Shown piece after piece: positions 44,401 to 52,875 of a stretch of 64,000 nt of DNA (positions are counted from its first letter, which is position 1; the number at the start of each line of letters is the position of its first letter). Source of the stretch: Sphingobacterium spiritivorum. GTDB lineage: Bacteria; Bacteroidota; Bacteroidia; Sphingobacteriales; Sphingobacteriaceae. A program made the position numbers and the translations under genes. The stretch spans positions 992,001-1,056,000 of the forward strand of contig NZ_CP068083.1 in assembly GCF_016725325.1 (NCBI RefSeq), given 5' to 3'. The notes under the pieces were generated by a model. The model did no database searches. It was not told the DNA's origin and saw only the letters and a program-made list of their open reading frames with translations.

Positions 44401-44820
44401 ATGAAAAAGAGTTCGATCATATTAATTATCATCATTGCGATTGCAATAGCCATGATCTTAGTGATTTACACAGATTCCAGTACATATTCCACGTTCACAC
44501 AAGCGAAAGAGAAAAAGACTGAACTGTATGTTGTCGGCGTTTTGAATAAGGAGAAACAACTCCATTATGAGCCAACTAAAGATGCCAATCACTTTTCGTT
44601 CTATATGTATGACAATGACAGCACCGAATGTCAGGTCGTATTTAACGGTGCAAAACCGCAGGATATTGAACGTTCAGAACAAATTGTATTAACAGGAAAA
44701 ATGGAAGGAAACATTTTTCATGCAAGTAAAATACTTATGAAGTGTCCTTCCAAATACAATCAGGATCAGATAGAAGTAACTGAATCTGCGGCTACTCCAA
44801 AAACAGCATCTATACAATAA
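44401..44820 (+). CDS. ccmE: Cytochrome c maturation haem chaperone CcmE, CxxxY type
   Basis: A 139-aa haem chaperone: one N-terminal membrane helix (5-23), then a periplasmic OB-fold domain. The haem-binding site reads C115-P-S-K-Y119, so Cys replaces the His of the classical HxxxY motif, as in the CcmE variant known from some archaea and delta-proteobacteria. The frame is open to 44278, but the ATG at 44401 directly precedes the Lys-rich start and helix. Overlong starts would add a false second helix. A -7 box TAATTTTG (44370-44377) lies 23 nt before. It is followed by ccmF. Confidence 0.87.
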   Translation: MKKSSIILIIIIAIAIAMILVIYTDSSTYSTFTQAKEKKTELYVVGVLNKEKQLHYEPTKDANHFSFYMYDNDSTECQVVFNGAKPQDIERSEQIVLTGKMEGNIFHASKILMKCPSKYNQDQIEVTESAATPKTASIQ

Positions 44821-44845
44821 TTAGAAGTATCATTTATCTTAAACA

Positions 44846-47314
44846 ATGGACGTAAATTACGTTGGTGAACACCTACTACCGGGCAAAATAGGACAATTTT
44901 TTGTTATCCTTGCTTTTGGTTCGGCACTTTTATCATTTATCAGCTACTATTTTTCTACACGGAATCCGGAAGACAGTTCCTGGAAAAGAATAGCAAGAAT
45001 AGGCGTCTGGGTAAATGCTGCATCTGTTGTCGCTATCGGAGCGATGTTGTTTTATATTATTTACAATCATCTCTTTGAATACCATTATGCCTGGTCGCAT
45101 TCGTCCAAAGCACTTCCAACACATTATATTATTTCCAGCTTTTGGGAAGGTCAGGAAGGAAGCTTCTGGCTATGGACATTCTGGCAAGTTGTTCTTTCCA
45201 GCATACTATTGTTTAAAGCAAAGACATGGGAAAGTCCGGTTATGACCTTTGTCATGCTTTGTCAGGCATTTCTGGCCTCTATGCTGCTAGGTATAGAATT
45301 ATTTGGCTACAGAGTAGGAAGCTCGCCTTTCATCCTGTTAAGAAATGCACTTGAAGCTCCGATTTTCAGCGATCCGAACTACCTGTCAATGATAGCTGAC
45401 GGAAATGGATTAAATCCGCTTTTACAAAACTATTGGATGGTTATCCACCCTCCTACCCTTTTTCTGGGCTTTGCATCCATGATTGTTCCATTCGCTTACG
45501 CTGCTGCAGGACTTTGGACTAAACGCTATAAAGAATGGATCGTACCAGGATTGCCATGGGGAATGTTTGCTGTAATGATTCTTGGAGTAGGTATTATTAT
45601 GGGCTCATTCTGGGCGTATGAAGCACTTAATTTCGGAGGTTTCTGGGCCTGGGATCCGGTAGAGAATGCATCTATTATTCCATGGTTTACCCTTATTGCG
45701 GCCGTACACGTTATGGTAGCCTATAAAAACTCCGGCCATTCTTACTTTACAGCTACTTTTTTAGCTTTGGTCAGCTTTGTACTTGTAATCTACGCATCAT
45801 ATCTCACAAGAAGTGGTATTTTGGGCGAAACATCCGTACACTCTTTTACGAGTCTTGGGATGTCCAGTCAGCTCATCGTATTCAATGTGGCATTCTTAGC
45901 TATCATGGTCATATTACTGGTCGTGCGTAAAAAAGAAATGCCGAGTTCACAAAAAGAAGAAGATATCTATTCGCGCGAATTCTGGTTGTTTATAGGAGCC
46001 TTAGTATTAACGGTAGCCTGTGTACAGATTATCTCTACGACATCCATACCAGTATACAATGCTATATTCAAAACTGACGTAGCACCTCCGATAGATCCTA
46101 TACCTCATTATAATAAGTGGCAGGGAGCTTTTGCAGTAGTGGTACTGATCCTTACTGCATTCACGCAGTTTCTTAAATACAAACGTACCGATTCCAGAAA
46201 ATTTTTCGCAGCAACTGTCGCCTCCCTGATTATTGCATTATTGCTTACAGCCGGTATTGTCTATGTCACTAAAATATACAGCAATTTCATGTATATCCTG
46301 ATTGCATTTGCCAGTATATTCAGTGTTCTTGCCAATCTGCGCATTCTCGGAGATGCTTTCAAAGGAAAATGGAGATTAGCCGGATCGGCAGTGGCGCATA
46401 TCGGATTTGCCCTACTTGTATTAGGCGCATTGGTGGCAGCAGCTACCAATCAGGTTATTTCGGTAAACAACAGTGGGTATATAGCTGTTGCAGGATTTGA
46501 TAAAGTTGAAAAACCCGGAGAAAACCTGTTCCTTACAGAAGGAGAACCCGTTCAAATGGGAGAATATCGCCTGACATATATCGGGGATAGTGTAGCCAGT
46601 CCAAATGTCTTCTACAAGATCAAATATGAAAAACTGGATGAAGAGACAGGAAAAGTAAAAGAAGATTTCGTACTGATGCCATTTGCACAGAACAACCCTA
46701 AAATGGGAGGGTTGATCGGTACACCATCGACCAAGCACTACATCACGCATGATATTTATACGCTGATCACAGCTGCACAGGCCGACACGCAATCCCAGGC
46801 AGCAGGCAAGGATAAAGATGAAAAATCCAGTTTTGATGATTACGAAGAGCCGGCAACTTATCAGGTGAATATAGGCGATACGCTACGCTACCGGAATGGC
46901 TATTTCGTCATTGAAGGTGTCAATAAGAATGCAACATTGAATAAGATTCCAAAGGCTCCTGAAGATGTACTGGTAGGTCTGAAAATAAAGGTTGTATCTA
47001 AGAATGATAAAAAATATGAAGCCGAGCCGATATTTCTGATTAAGGGCGGAAATACATTTGACTTCAATAAAGATATCGAAGAAGAAGGATTAAGATTCCG
47101 GTTCACCAATATTATTCCTCAACAGGATAAACTGGAAATCATGGTATATCAGAAACCTCTGCCTGAGAAAAAATGGATTGTATTCAAAGCGATCAAGTTC
47201 CCGTATATCAACTTTTTCTGGTGCGGAACGATTGTCATGACGATCGGTTTCATCATGTCGATTTATCGCCGAATCAAAGACGAAAAAGTAAAAAAACAAC
47301 CTGCTAAAGCATGA
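44846..47314 (+). CDS. ccmF: Cytochrome c haem lyase subunit CcmF
   Basis: A large inner-membrane protein (822 aa) with about 14 helices that attaches haem to apocytochromes together with CcmE. It shows the conserved periplasmic haem-handling segments MVIHPPTLFLGFASM, the tryptophan-rich WWD-type loop GGFWAWDPVENASIIPW, and SYLTRSGILGETSVHSF. A long periplasmic insert (about residues 550-790) precedes the last helix, making it longer than the usual 650 aa, as in other Bacteroidota. Its product would be needed by the dihaem cytochrome at 12.3 kb. ccmA, B, C and D are not adjacent. Confidence 0.94.
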   Translation: MDVNYVGEHLLPGKIGQFFVILAFGSALLSFISYYFSTRNPEDSSWKRIARIGVWVNAASVVAIGAMLFYIIYNHLFEYHYAWSHSSKALPTHYIISSFWEGQEGSFWLWTFWQVVLSSILLFKAKTWESPVMTFVMLCQAFLASMLLGIELFGYRVGSSPFILLRNALEAPIFSDPNYLSMIADGNGLNPLLQNYWMVIHPPTLFLGFASMIVPFAYAAAGLWTKRYKEWIVPGLPWGMFAVMILGVGIIMGSFWAYEALNFGGFWAWDPVENASIIPWFTLIAAVHVMVAYKNSGHSYFTATFLALVSFVLVIYASYLTRSGILGETSVHSFTSLGMSSQLIVFNVAFLAIMVILLVVRKKEMPSSQKEEDIYSREFWLFIGALVLTVACVQIISTTSIPVYNAIFKTDVAPPIDPIPHYNKWQGAFAVVVLILTAFTQFLKYKRTDSRKFFAATVASLIIALLLTAGIVYVTKIYSNFMYILIAFASIFSVLANLRILGDAFKGKWRLAGSAVAHIGFALLVLGALVAAATNQVISVNNSGYIAVAGFDKVEKPGENLFLTEGEPVQMGEYRLTYIGDSVASPNVFYKIKYEKLDEETGKVKEDFVLMPFAQNNPKMGGLIGTPSTKHYITHDIYTLITAAQADTQSQAAGKDKDEKSSFDDYEEPATYQVNIGDTLRYRNGYFVIEGVNKNATLNKIPKAPEDVLVGLKIKVVSKNDKKYEAEPIFLIKGGNTFDFNKDIEEEGLRFRFTNIIPQQDKLEIMVYQKPLPEKKWIVFKAIKFPYINFFWCGTIVMTIGFIMSIYRRIKDEKVKKQPAKA

Positions 47315-48078
47315 AAATCGTAATCCTCGGAAGCGGCAATGTAGCGAATCATTTTGCACTTCGCTTTGATCAGTTAGGATATCAGATCGTACAGGTATAT
47401 AGTCGTCGTAAAGCCAATGCTCAAGCATTGGCTTTACGCTTTAATGCTATTGCTACAGATGATCTCGATACGGTAGACAGACTTGCAGATCTTTACGTGA
47501 TTGCTGTAAGTGACGAGGCCATTCCCGAAGTAGCAGCGCATTTGCCCGCAGATATAGACGGAATAGTTGTTCACACATCTGGAGCTACAGACTTAAGTAT
47601 TTTACAGGTATTTACGCATTCGGGAGTATTGTATCCGGTACAAAGCATTTCCAAGAATATAGAAACAGATTTTGCACAGATTCCAATTGGCGTGGAAGCT
47701 AATGATACCAGTACTATGGAAAGCTTGTGGAAAATTGCGACAGCACTATCTGATCATGCATTCGAGTGTAATAGTAAACAGCGTATGGCTTTACACGTAT
47801 CAGCCGTAATCGTAAACAATTTCTCCAACATCCTCTATCAGCTCTCCTACGAGATTATGCAGGATAATAATTTATCTTTCGGACTCCTTCTTCCCATTAT
47901 ACAGGAGACTGCTAAAAAAGTGCAAAATAAGCCGCCAATTGATGGACAAACCGGACCGGCAATACGAAATGACAATATTACGATAAATAAGCATTTAAAC
48001 TTTCTCAGAGAGAATCCTCCCCTGCAAACAATCTATCAACAATTGACATTGGAAATTGCCAAAAGAAGAGACAAGTAA
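47311..48078 (+). CDS. Rossmann-fold/DUF2520 domain protein
   Basis: A 255-aa cytosolic protein with an N-terminal NAD(P)-binding Rossmann domain (VILGSGNVANHFALRF, 3-18; AVSDEAIPEVA) and a helical C-terminal DUF2520 domain similar to 6-phosphogluconate or ketopantoate dehydrogenases (HVSAVIVNNFSNILY, GPAIRND). It is probably an oxidoreductase of unknown substrate. The start overlaps the ccmF stop (ATGA), so it is translationally coupled to ccmF. A striking 13-bp hairpin lies inside the coding region about 100 nt from the start. Confidence 0.85.
   Translation: MKIVILGSGNVANHFALRFDQLGYQIVQVYSRRKANAQALALRFNAIATDDLDTVDRLADLYVIAVSDEAIPEVAAHLPADIDGIVVHTSGATDLSILQVFTHSGVLYPVQSISKNIETDFAQIPIGVEANDTSTMESLWKIATALSDHAFECNSKQRMALHVSAVIVNNFSNILYQLSYEIMQDNNLSFGLLLPIIQETAKKVQNKPPIDGQTGPAIRNDNITINKHLNFLRENPPLQTIYQQLTLEIAKRRDK
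47408..47437. repeat. Perfect 13-bp inverted repeat inside the DUF2520 gene
   Basis: GTAAAGCCAATGC, loop TCAA, and the exact reverse complement. It codes for a KANAQALAL stretch. There is no T run after it, so it is not an intrinsic terminator; role unknown. Confidence 0.8.
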
Positions 48079-48148
48079 TCGTTTCATTGCAAATCAAACA
48101 AATCTTTTCATAACCGTTCAAATATTTCTTTTTGAACAGTATACTTTC

Positions 48149-48156
48149 TAATTTTG
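48149..48156 (+). promoter_or_regulatory. -7 box upstream of the glutamate synthase-like gene
   Basis: TAATTTTG fits TAnnTTTG. A TTTG occurs at 48131-48134, but the spacer is only 14 nt, so the promoter is uncertain. The leader would be about 165 nt long. Confidence 0.35.
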
Positions 48157-48323
48157 TTGCTTTATTCATTGAAGGAATGGCAACTTATAACGTTGCTATT
48201 TTAGCATTCAATTTTAAAATTTATGCTTTTACCAACATTTATAATTCCACACCACAACTTGCTAGCGTAAATCTTAGCACCCTATTTGCTATAACAATAA
48301 CAAACTTTATAACATCATAGATT

Positions 48324-49877
48324 ATGCCTGTTAGAAATCTAATCATCGGAACCATTGCTTTAGTTAATTTCATTATCATTTCCTTTGGACTGATTTTCAC
48401 TTCCAACTGGTTTTGGCTATTAATTATTCCATTTCCAATGCTACTGATCGCTGTGTACCACACGATCCAAACTAAACATGCGATTTTGAAAAACTATCCA
48501 TTGGTTGGATATTTCAGATTTTTCTTCGAATCTATTCGTCCGGAAATGAGACAATATTTTTGGGAATCAGATACAGATGGTCGTCCTTTCAGCAGACGTC
48601 AGCGTTCTATCGTGTATCAACGAGCAAAAAATGAACGGGAAACGGTAGCTTTCGGAATGCAGAGTGATCCCAATGCTATTGGCAATGAATGGGTGGCACA
48701 CTCCGTTTTCCCTTGCCATATCAACAATCACGACCTGCGCACCACAGTAGGTAACTCACAATGTAAACAGCCTTACAGCCTTAGCGTATTTAATATCTCA
48801 GCTATGAGTTACGGTGCATTGAGTAAAACAGCTATTACAGCCCTGAATAAAGGAGCCGGATTACAAAATTTTGCACATAATACAGGTGAAGGTGGTATCA
48901 GTGAATATCACGTAAATGGCGGAGATCTGATCTGGCAGGTCGGAACGGGTTATTTCGGATGTCGTAATGAGGACGGTAAATTTGACGATAAGCTTTTTGA
49001 AGAAAAATCAAATCGTCCTTATGTAAAAATGGTGGAGTTAAAACTATCTCAGGGAGCTAAACCGGGTCACGGAGGTATATTGCCCGCAGCCAAAAACACA
49101 CCTGAGATCGCAGCGATTCGTCATGTCATACCAGGTACAGATGTAATGTCGCCACCAGCGCACAGCGCATTTTCTACACCGGAAGAAATGATGTTGTTCA
49201 TTCAGCATATGCGCGATCTTTCAAATGGTAAACCAATTGGGTTTAAAATATGTATAGGAGATAAGCAGGAATTCATTGACATCTGTCATGCTATGCAGAT
49301 TACTCAGATTGTACCCGACTTCATCTCGATCGACGGATCCGAAGGGGGTACAGGAGCTGCACCTCTTGAATTCACCGACAACCTTGGTATGCCTTTATAT
49401 GATGCTTTGACATTTGTCACTAAGACATTAATTGCATTCGGATTGAAGAAACACATCAAAATTTTGGTCTCGAGCCGTATTGTAACCGGATTTGATCTAC
49501 TTAAAGCGATCGCTTTGGGAGCAGATGCATGTTACAGCGCCAGAGGAATGATGTTCGCATTGGGTTGCATACAAGCACTGAAATGTAACGAAGACGTGTG
49601 TCCGGTAGGAGTTGCAACGCAAAAACCGAATCTTTACAAAGGATTGGATGTCGAAAATAAATATGTACGTGTAGCGCAGTTCCATCGCAATACATTACGC
49701 GCAACTGTAGAAATTATGGAGGCCTGTGGTTTTAAAACATTAAACGATGTTTCAGCAGACAAGTTTTTCCGTAAGGTAGATAACAGAACAACAATGAGCT
49801 TTGAAGAAATCTATTTTGGATCCGAAGGAAAGCTGATCAACAGTCATACTGATTTTGCTCCTAAAGTGTTCAACTAA
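48324..49877 (+). CDS. FMN-binding glutamate synthase family protein
   Basis: A 517-aa protein: two N-terminal helices (about 6-42), then the FMN-binding TIM barrel of the large glutamate synthase subunit. It shows ISAMSYGALSKTAITALNKGA, GEGGIS, KPGHGGILP, SIDGSEGGTGAAPLEF and the FMN phosphate site LVSSRIVTGFDLLKA. The 3Fe-4S cysteines are present as C-x5-C-x4-C in GCIQALKCNEDVCPVG. The amidotransferase domain is missing, as in standalone GltB-like or archaeal-type proteins, so it is not a complete glutamate synthase. The membrane helices are an addition to the core fold. Confidence 0.88.
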   Translation: MPVRNLIIGTIALVNFIIISFGLIFTSNWFWLLIIPFPMLLIAVYHTIQTKHAILKNYPLVGYFRFFFESIRPEMRQYFWESDTDGRPFSRRQRSIVYQRAKNERETVAFGMQSDPNAIGNEWVAHSVFPCHINNHDLRTTVGNSQCKQPYSLSVFNISAMSYGALSKTAITALNKGAGLQNFAHNTGEGGISEYHVNGGDLIWQVGTGYFGCRNEDGKFDDKLFEEKSNRPYVKMVELKLSQGAKPGHGGILPAAKNTPEIAAIRHVIPGTDVMSPPAHSAFSTPEEMMLFIQHMRDLSNGKPIGFKICIGDKQEFIDICHAMQITQIVPDFISIDGSEGGTGAAPLEFTDNLGMPLYDALTFVTKTLIAFGLKKHIKILVSSRIVTGFDLLKAIALGADACYSARGMMFALGCIQALKCNEDVCPVGVATQKPNLYKGLDVENKYVRVAQFHRNTLRATVEIMEACGFKTLNDVSADKFFRKVDNRTTMSFEEIYFGSEGKLINSHTDFAPKVFN

Positions 49878-49881
49878 ATAA

Positions 49882-49921
49882 AAAACAAAAGCCCAGTTCT
49901 AAGAATTGGGCTTTTGTTTTA
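49882..49921. terminator. Bidirectional terminator between the GltB-like gene and marR
   Basis: AAAACAAAAGCCCA and its complement, extended through GTTCT/AGAAT with one wobble pair. T runs occur on both strands. It overlaps the last bases of the marR stop side. Confidence 0.85.
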
Positions 49922-50362
49922 TTTGAGGTTAACGTACACCTTGGAAAGTGTATCATGAGCACTGTGAATCGCTTCCGGCGATACTCCTGTCAGAGCTTCA
50001 GAAATTGTTTTCGAAGCTTGCTCCAGTCCTTTATGCTTTATTTGACGACCGGATTTAGTCAGATAGATTAAATTAGATCTGCGATCTCCCCTATCATTCA
50101 CTCTGATCACTAAATTCAGCTTTTCCAGATTGTTGATCAATCTCGTTACACTAGGCTTGTCCCGAAAGGTGCGGTTAGCCAGTTCTTGCTGTGTCAGGCC
50201 CTCTTCCTGCCACAGATTGTAAAGAATGCTCCATTGTTCTGCGGTGATGTTAATCCCCGATTCCTTCAGGTTTTGCTGCAATCTTCTGGTAAGGGCGGTT
50301 GTCGCCTTACCCGTCAGAAAATTAAAAAAATCTTCTGTGTAAATAGCCTCATTGGTAATCAT
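49919..50362 (-). CDS. MarR-family transcriptional regulator
   Basis: A 147-aa winged-helix regulator. The HTH is ITAEQWSILYNLWQEEGLTQQELANRTFRDKPSVTRLINNLEKLNLVIRV, followed by the wing DRGDRRSNLIYLT and a C-terminal dimerisation helix. The frame is open to 50479, but the ATG at 50362 starts the natural N-terminal helix, and the extra 39 residues would cover the promoter region. It is divergent from a small membrane-protein gene. The 108-nt gap holds a TTGTTT/AAACAA dyad that may be its operator. Ligand unknown. Confidence 0.88.
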   Translation of the reverse strand: MITNEAIYTEDFFNFLTGKATTALTRRLQQNLKESGINITAEQWSILYNLWQEEGLTQQELANRTFRDKPSVTRLINNLEKLNLVIRVNDRGDRRSNLIYLTKSGRQIKHKGLEQASKTISEALTGVSPEAIHSAHDTLSKVYVNLK

Positions 50363-50381
50363 GGTTTTGGTTTGGTTTAAG

Positions 50382-50402
50382 TTGTTTATGCAAATAAAAC
50401 AA
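50382..50402. promoter_or_regulatory. Possible MarR operator
   Basis: The inverted repeat TTGTTT, 9-nt spacer, AAACAA lies 20 nt upstream of the marR start in the divergent intergenic region. Assigned by position only. Confidence 0.4.
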
Positions 50403-50470
50403 ATCGGTTTTACATTAGCAATTAAAAACATTACTTTTATTACATCTAATATTCTTATCTTTAAAGATAT

Positions 50471-50869
50471 ATGGAGCAATTTTTCCCCTTACTGATTGGT
50501 TTAGCAGTTTTTGCTTATAAAATTTACGAGAATTTTAATAAGCAAAAAAAAGAGGCAGAGCAACGCATGCGTCAGCAAAAAAGACCTGTGCAACAGCAGT
50601 ATAGCCCAAAACCTGTTCCTGCAACACCTCCTCCTCCACCAGTTGTAAAAAAAGAAAAGTACAGCACTATGAGTCACCAAAAGGCTGCTCAGGAGAACAA
50701 TGAAGTTCCATTGGAAGTATTGAAACTAAGAGAGGAAAGAGAACGTCTGAAATCGGATAAAAAGATACATGTTCCGATTCCTGTATCAGCATCAAAGGAA
50801 GAGAAAGTAGTTTTTGACCTGAGACAGGCCGTAATCCAGCAAGCTATACTGGAAAGACCTTATCAATAA
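50471..50869 (+). CDS. Small membrane-anchored protein of unknown function
   Basis: A 132-aa protein. One N-terminal helix (FFPLLIGLAVFAYKIY, about 4-19) is followed by a basic coiled-coil-like segment, a Pro-rich linker (TPPPPPVVKK) and a charged C-terminus ending in a short helix with FDLRQAVIQQAIL. The conserved-looking C-terminal helix suggests a membrane-tethered partner protein. It is not recognised as a named family, though similar short proteins are common in Bacteroidota. It is divergent from marR and may be under its control. Confidence 0.65.
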   Translation: MEQFFPLLIGLAVFAYKIYENFNKQKKEAEQRMRQQKRPVQQQYSPKPVPATPPPPPVVKKEKYSTMSHQKAAQENNEVPLEVLKLREERERLKSDKKIHVPIPVSASKEEKVVFDLRQAVIQQAILERPYQ

Positions 50870-50884
50870 GCCCTGAAACCTTTT

Positions 50885-51661
50885 TTATTTAAGCAAGAAA
50901 TCGTCCCCGTCTTTCAGAAATGGAAATTCAGCTCTTGCTGTAATCAGATCTTTAGGATTGAGTGTAAATGTATACAAATCCTCATCTTCAGGTTTGTAAT
51001 AGACTACATCTCCCATTGGTGAGATACACATAGAGCCACCGGAATAATAGATTTCATTACCATCATAACCAACCCTGTTGACACCGATTACAAACGCTTG
51101 ATTTTCAATAGCTCTCGCCGGGATCAGACTTCTCCAATGTCCCGAACGCTTATCCGGCCAGCTGGCTATGTATACTAATAAATCGTATGCTTCATTCTGA
51201 TTACGGGACCATACCGGGAAGCGAAGGTCATAACAGATCATCGGACAGATCTTCCAACCTTTTAATTGTAAAATAACACGCTGATTACCAGGCTCAAAAT
51301 ACTGATCTTCGCCTGCCATCCCGAAAAGATGTCTTTTATCATATTTGACAAAACTTCCATTCGGAGACATCCACACAAACCGGTTATAGTACTTTCCTTC
51401 TTCCTGAATAATAAGAGATCCTGCGACTACACAATCAAATTTCTTAGACATTTCATAAAGCCAGTGCATAGTAGGGCCATCCATAGTTTCTGCACATTTT
51501 TCTACATTATTTGTAAATCCTGTGTTGAACATTTCCGGCAATAAGATCAAGTCCGTCTTCTCCCGTAGTGAAGATAACCTGAGTTCGAGGTTATTAAGGT
51601 TCTTCTCTACATTCTCCCAAAATAAATATGCTTGAAAAATAGTAATCTTTATTGTCTCCAT
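50885..51661 (-). CDS. Nitrilase-superfamily amidohydrolase (omega-amidase YafV-like)
   Basis: A 258-aa cytosolic C-N hydrolase. The Glu-Lys-Cys triad is visible: Glu in LILLPEMFNTGF, Lys in YDKRHLFGM and Cys in PMICYDLRFPVWSR. The order and the short length match omega-amidases (YafV/Nit2), which hydrolyse alpha-ketoglutaramate and alpha-ketosuccinamate in metabolite repair. It could instead be another amidase of this superfamily. It is convergent with the small membrane-protein gene. Confidence 0.88.
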   Translation of the reverse strand: METIKITIFQAYLFWENVEKNLNNLELRLSSLREKTDLILLPEMFNTGFTNNVEKCAETMDGPTMHWLYEMSKKFDCVVAGSLIIQEEGKYYNRFVWMSPNGSFVKYDKRHLFGMAGEDQYFEPGNQRVILQLKGWKICPMICYDLRFPVWSRNQNEAYDLLVYIASWPDKRSGHWRSLIPARAIENQAFVIGVNRVGYDGNEIYYSGGSMCISPMGDVVYYKPEDEDLYTFTLNPKDLITARAEFPFLKDGDDFLLK

Positions 51662-51747
51662 GTATGCCTTTCGATGCGCTTTATTTAACTATTTGATTGT
51701 TTTACAATATGGTAAAAATAGCCGATTTATCATAATTAAAAATTATG

Positions 51748-52725
51748 TTATTGAATTCGGTTCAATAGATTCTCTGCTAATGTGATCAACTCAGCCTTTC
51801 TTTCTGAAGGTACATTGATTTTTGCTAATGTATCAAAAGCAAGCGTTGTAAAATATTCTTTCTTTCTATTAGCTAACGTCGAAATATCGTATTTAGCGTA
51901 AAATTGTTTCATTAATTCTACCTTGTCCGGTTCCTGTTCAAGATCTGCAGCCAAAAGATTCTGAATATGAGGAAGATCCGGCCCGGAAGCATATTCCAGT
52001 AATTTAATCAGTAAAAATGTCTTCTTATTTGCGATGATATCTCCCCCCACTTGCTTACCAAAGGTTTCGGGATCTCCATACACATCCAGAATATCATCCT
52101 GAAGCTGAAAGGCAATACCAACATTTACTCCAAAGTCGTAAATCAACTCCTGTTGCTCAACGGATGCTTGTGCAATAATTGCTCCCATACGAAGTGCCCC
52201 TCCAAGTAATACGGAAGTTTTAAGCCTGATCATATGCAGATACTGCTCCTCTGTCACCTGATCCAGCGATTCAAAATCCATATCCAGTTGCTGTCCTTCA
52301 CAGACTTCAGTGGCTACTTTATTGAATGTAGTAAGCAGATCCGGCAGATTTTCTTTGGGACATTTGGCAACTTGTTCATATGCCTTCACCAATAAGCCGT
52401 CCCCCGAAAGAATAGCAACACTGTCATTCCATTTTTCATGTACGGTCAACTGACCTCTTCTCAGCGGAGCTTTATCCATAATATCATCATGGATCAGCGA
52501 AAAATTATGAAAATACTCTATGGCCAAAGCAGCAGGTACTACTTTTCCCATATCTTCCTCCCCGAATAGCTGAGCACCCATCAATGTCAGTACTGGCCGT
52601 ACCTGTTTACCTTTTAAAGTCAGGATATAACGGATAGGATCATACATATTTGCTGGTTCCAGCGGAAAAACCGCAGAGGTAAGTGCTTCTTGAACGTAAC
52701 GGGAAAGAGTGATACTTGTATTCAT
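51748..52725 (-). CDS. Polyprenyl diphosphate synthase
   Basis: A 325-aa trans-prenyltransferase that makes isoprenoid chains (geranylgeranyl or longer) for quinones or carrier lipids. The first Asp-rich motif is LIHDDIMDKAPLRRG (Asp80, 81, 84), the second is FQLQDDILDVYGD, and GKQVRP near residue 38 is the substrate-binding loop. Two large residues before the first motif (YFHNF) suggest a medium chain length, but this is a guess. It is divergent from a GT4 gene with a 150-nt gap. Confidence 0.92.
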   Translation of the reverse strand: MNTSITLSRYVQEALTSAVFPLEPANMYDPIRYILTLKGKQVRPVLTLMGAQLFGEEDMGKVVPAALAIEYFHNFSLIHDDIMDKAPLRRGQLTVHEKWNDSVAILSGDGLLVKAYEQVAKCPKENLPDLLTTFNKVATEVCEGQQLDMDFESLDQVTEEQYLHMIRLKTSVLLGGALRMGAIIAQASVEQQELIYDFGVNVGIAFQLQDDILDVYGDPETFGKQVGGDIIANKKTFLLIKLLEYASGPDLPHIQNLLAADLEQEPDKVELMKQFYAKYDISTLANRKKEYFTTLAFDTLAKINVPSERKAELITLAENLLNRIQ

Positions 52726-52875
52726 AGTTTTTCGTTGTACCTGCGAAGATAATAATTAGTCAGCAGTATTAGGTATCCGGTATTACATAGACTACCCCTT
52801 CACTAACAGAATTATTAGGACAAACACCTGTAGTCCCGTTTTTAATTTCTAATTTTAACTTTTGATTCTATCGTT

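Noticed and set aside
48132..48320. 62-codon + strand frame upstream of the GltB-like gene
   Set aside because: The composition is that of intergenic DNA, there are no recognisable features, and it covers the probable promoter.
50363..50479. 39-codon extension of the MarR protein
   Set aside because: It would cover the divergent promoter and operator region. The natural start is the ATG at 50362.
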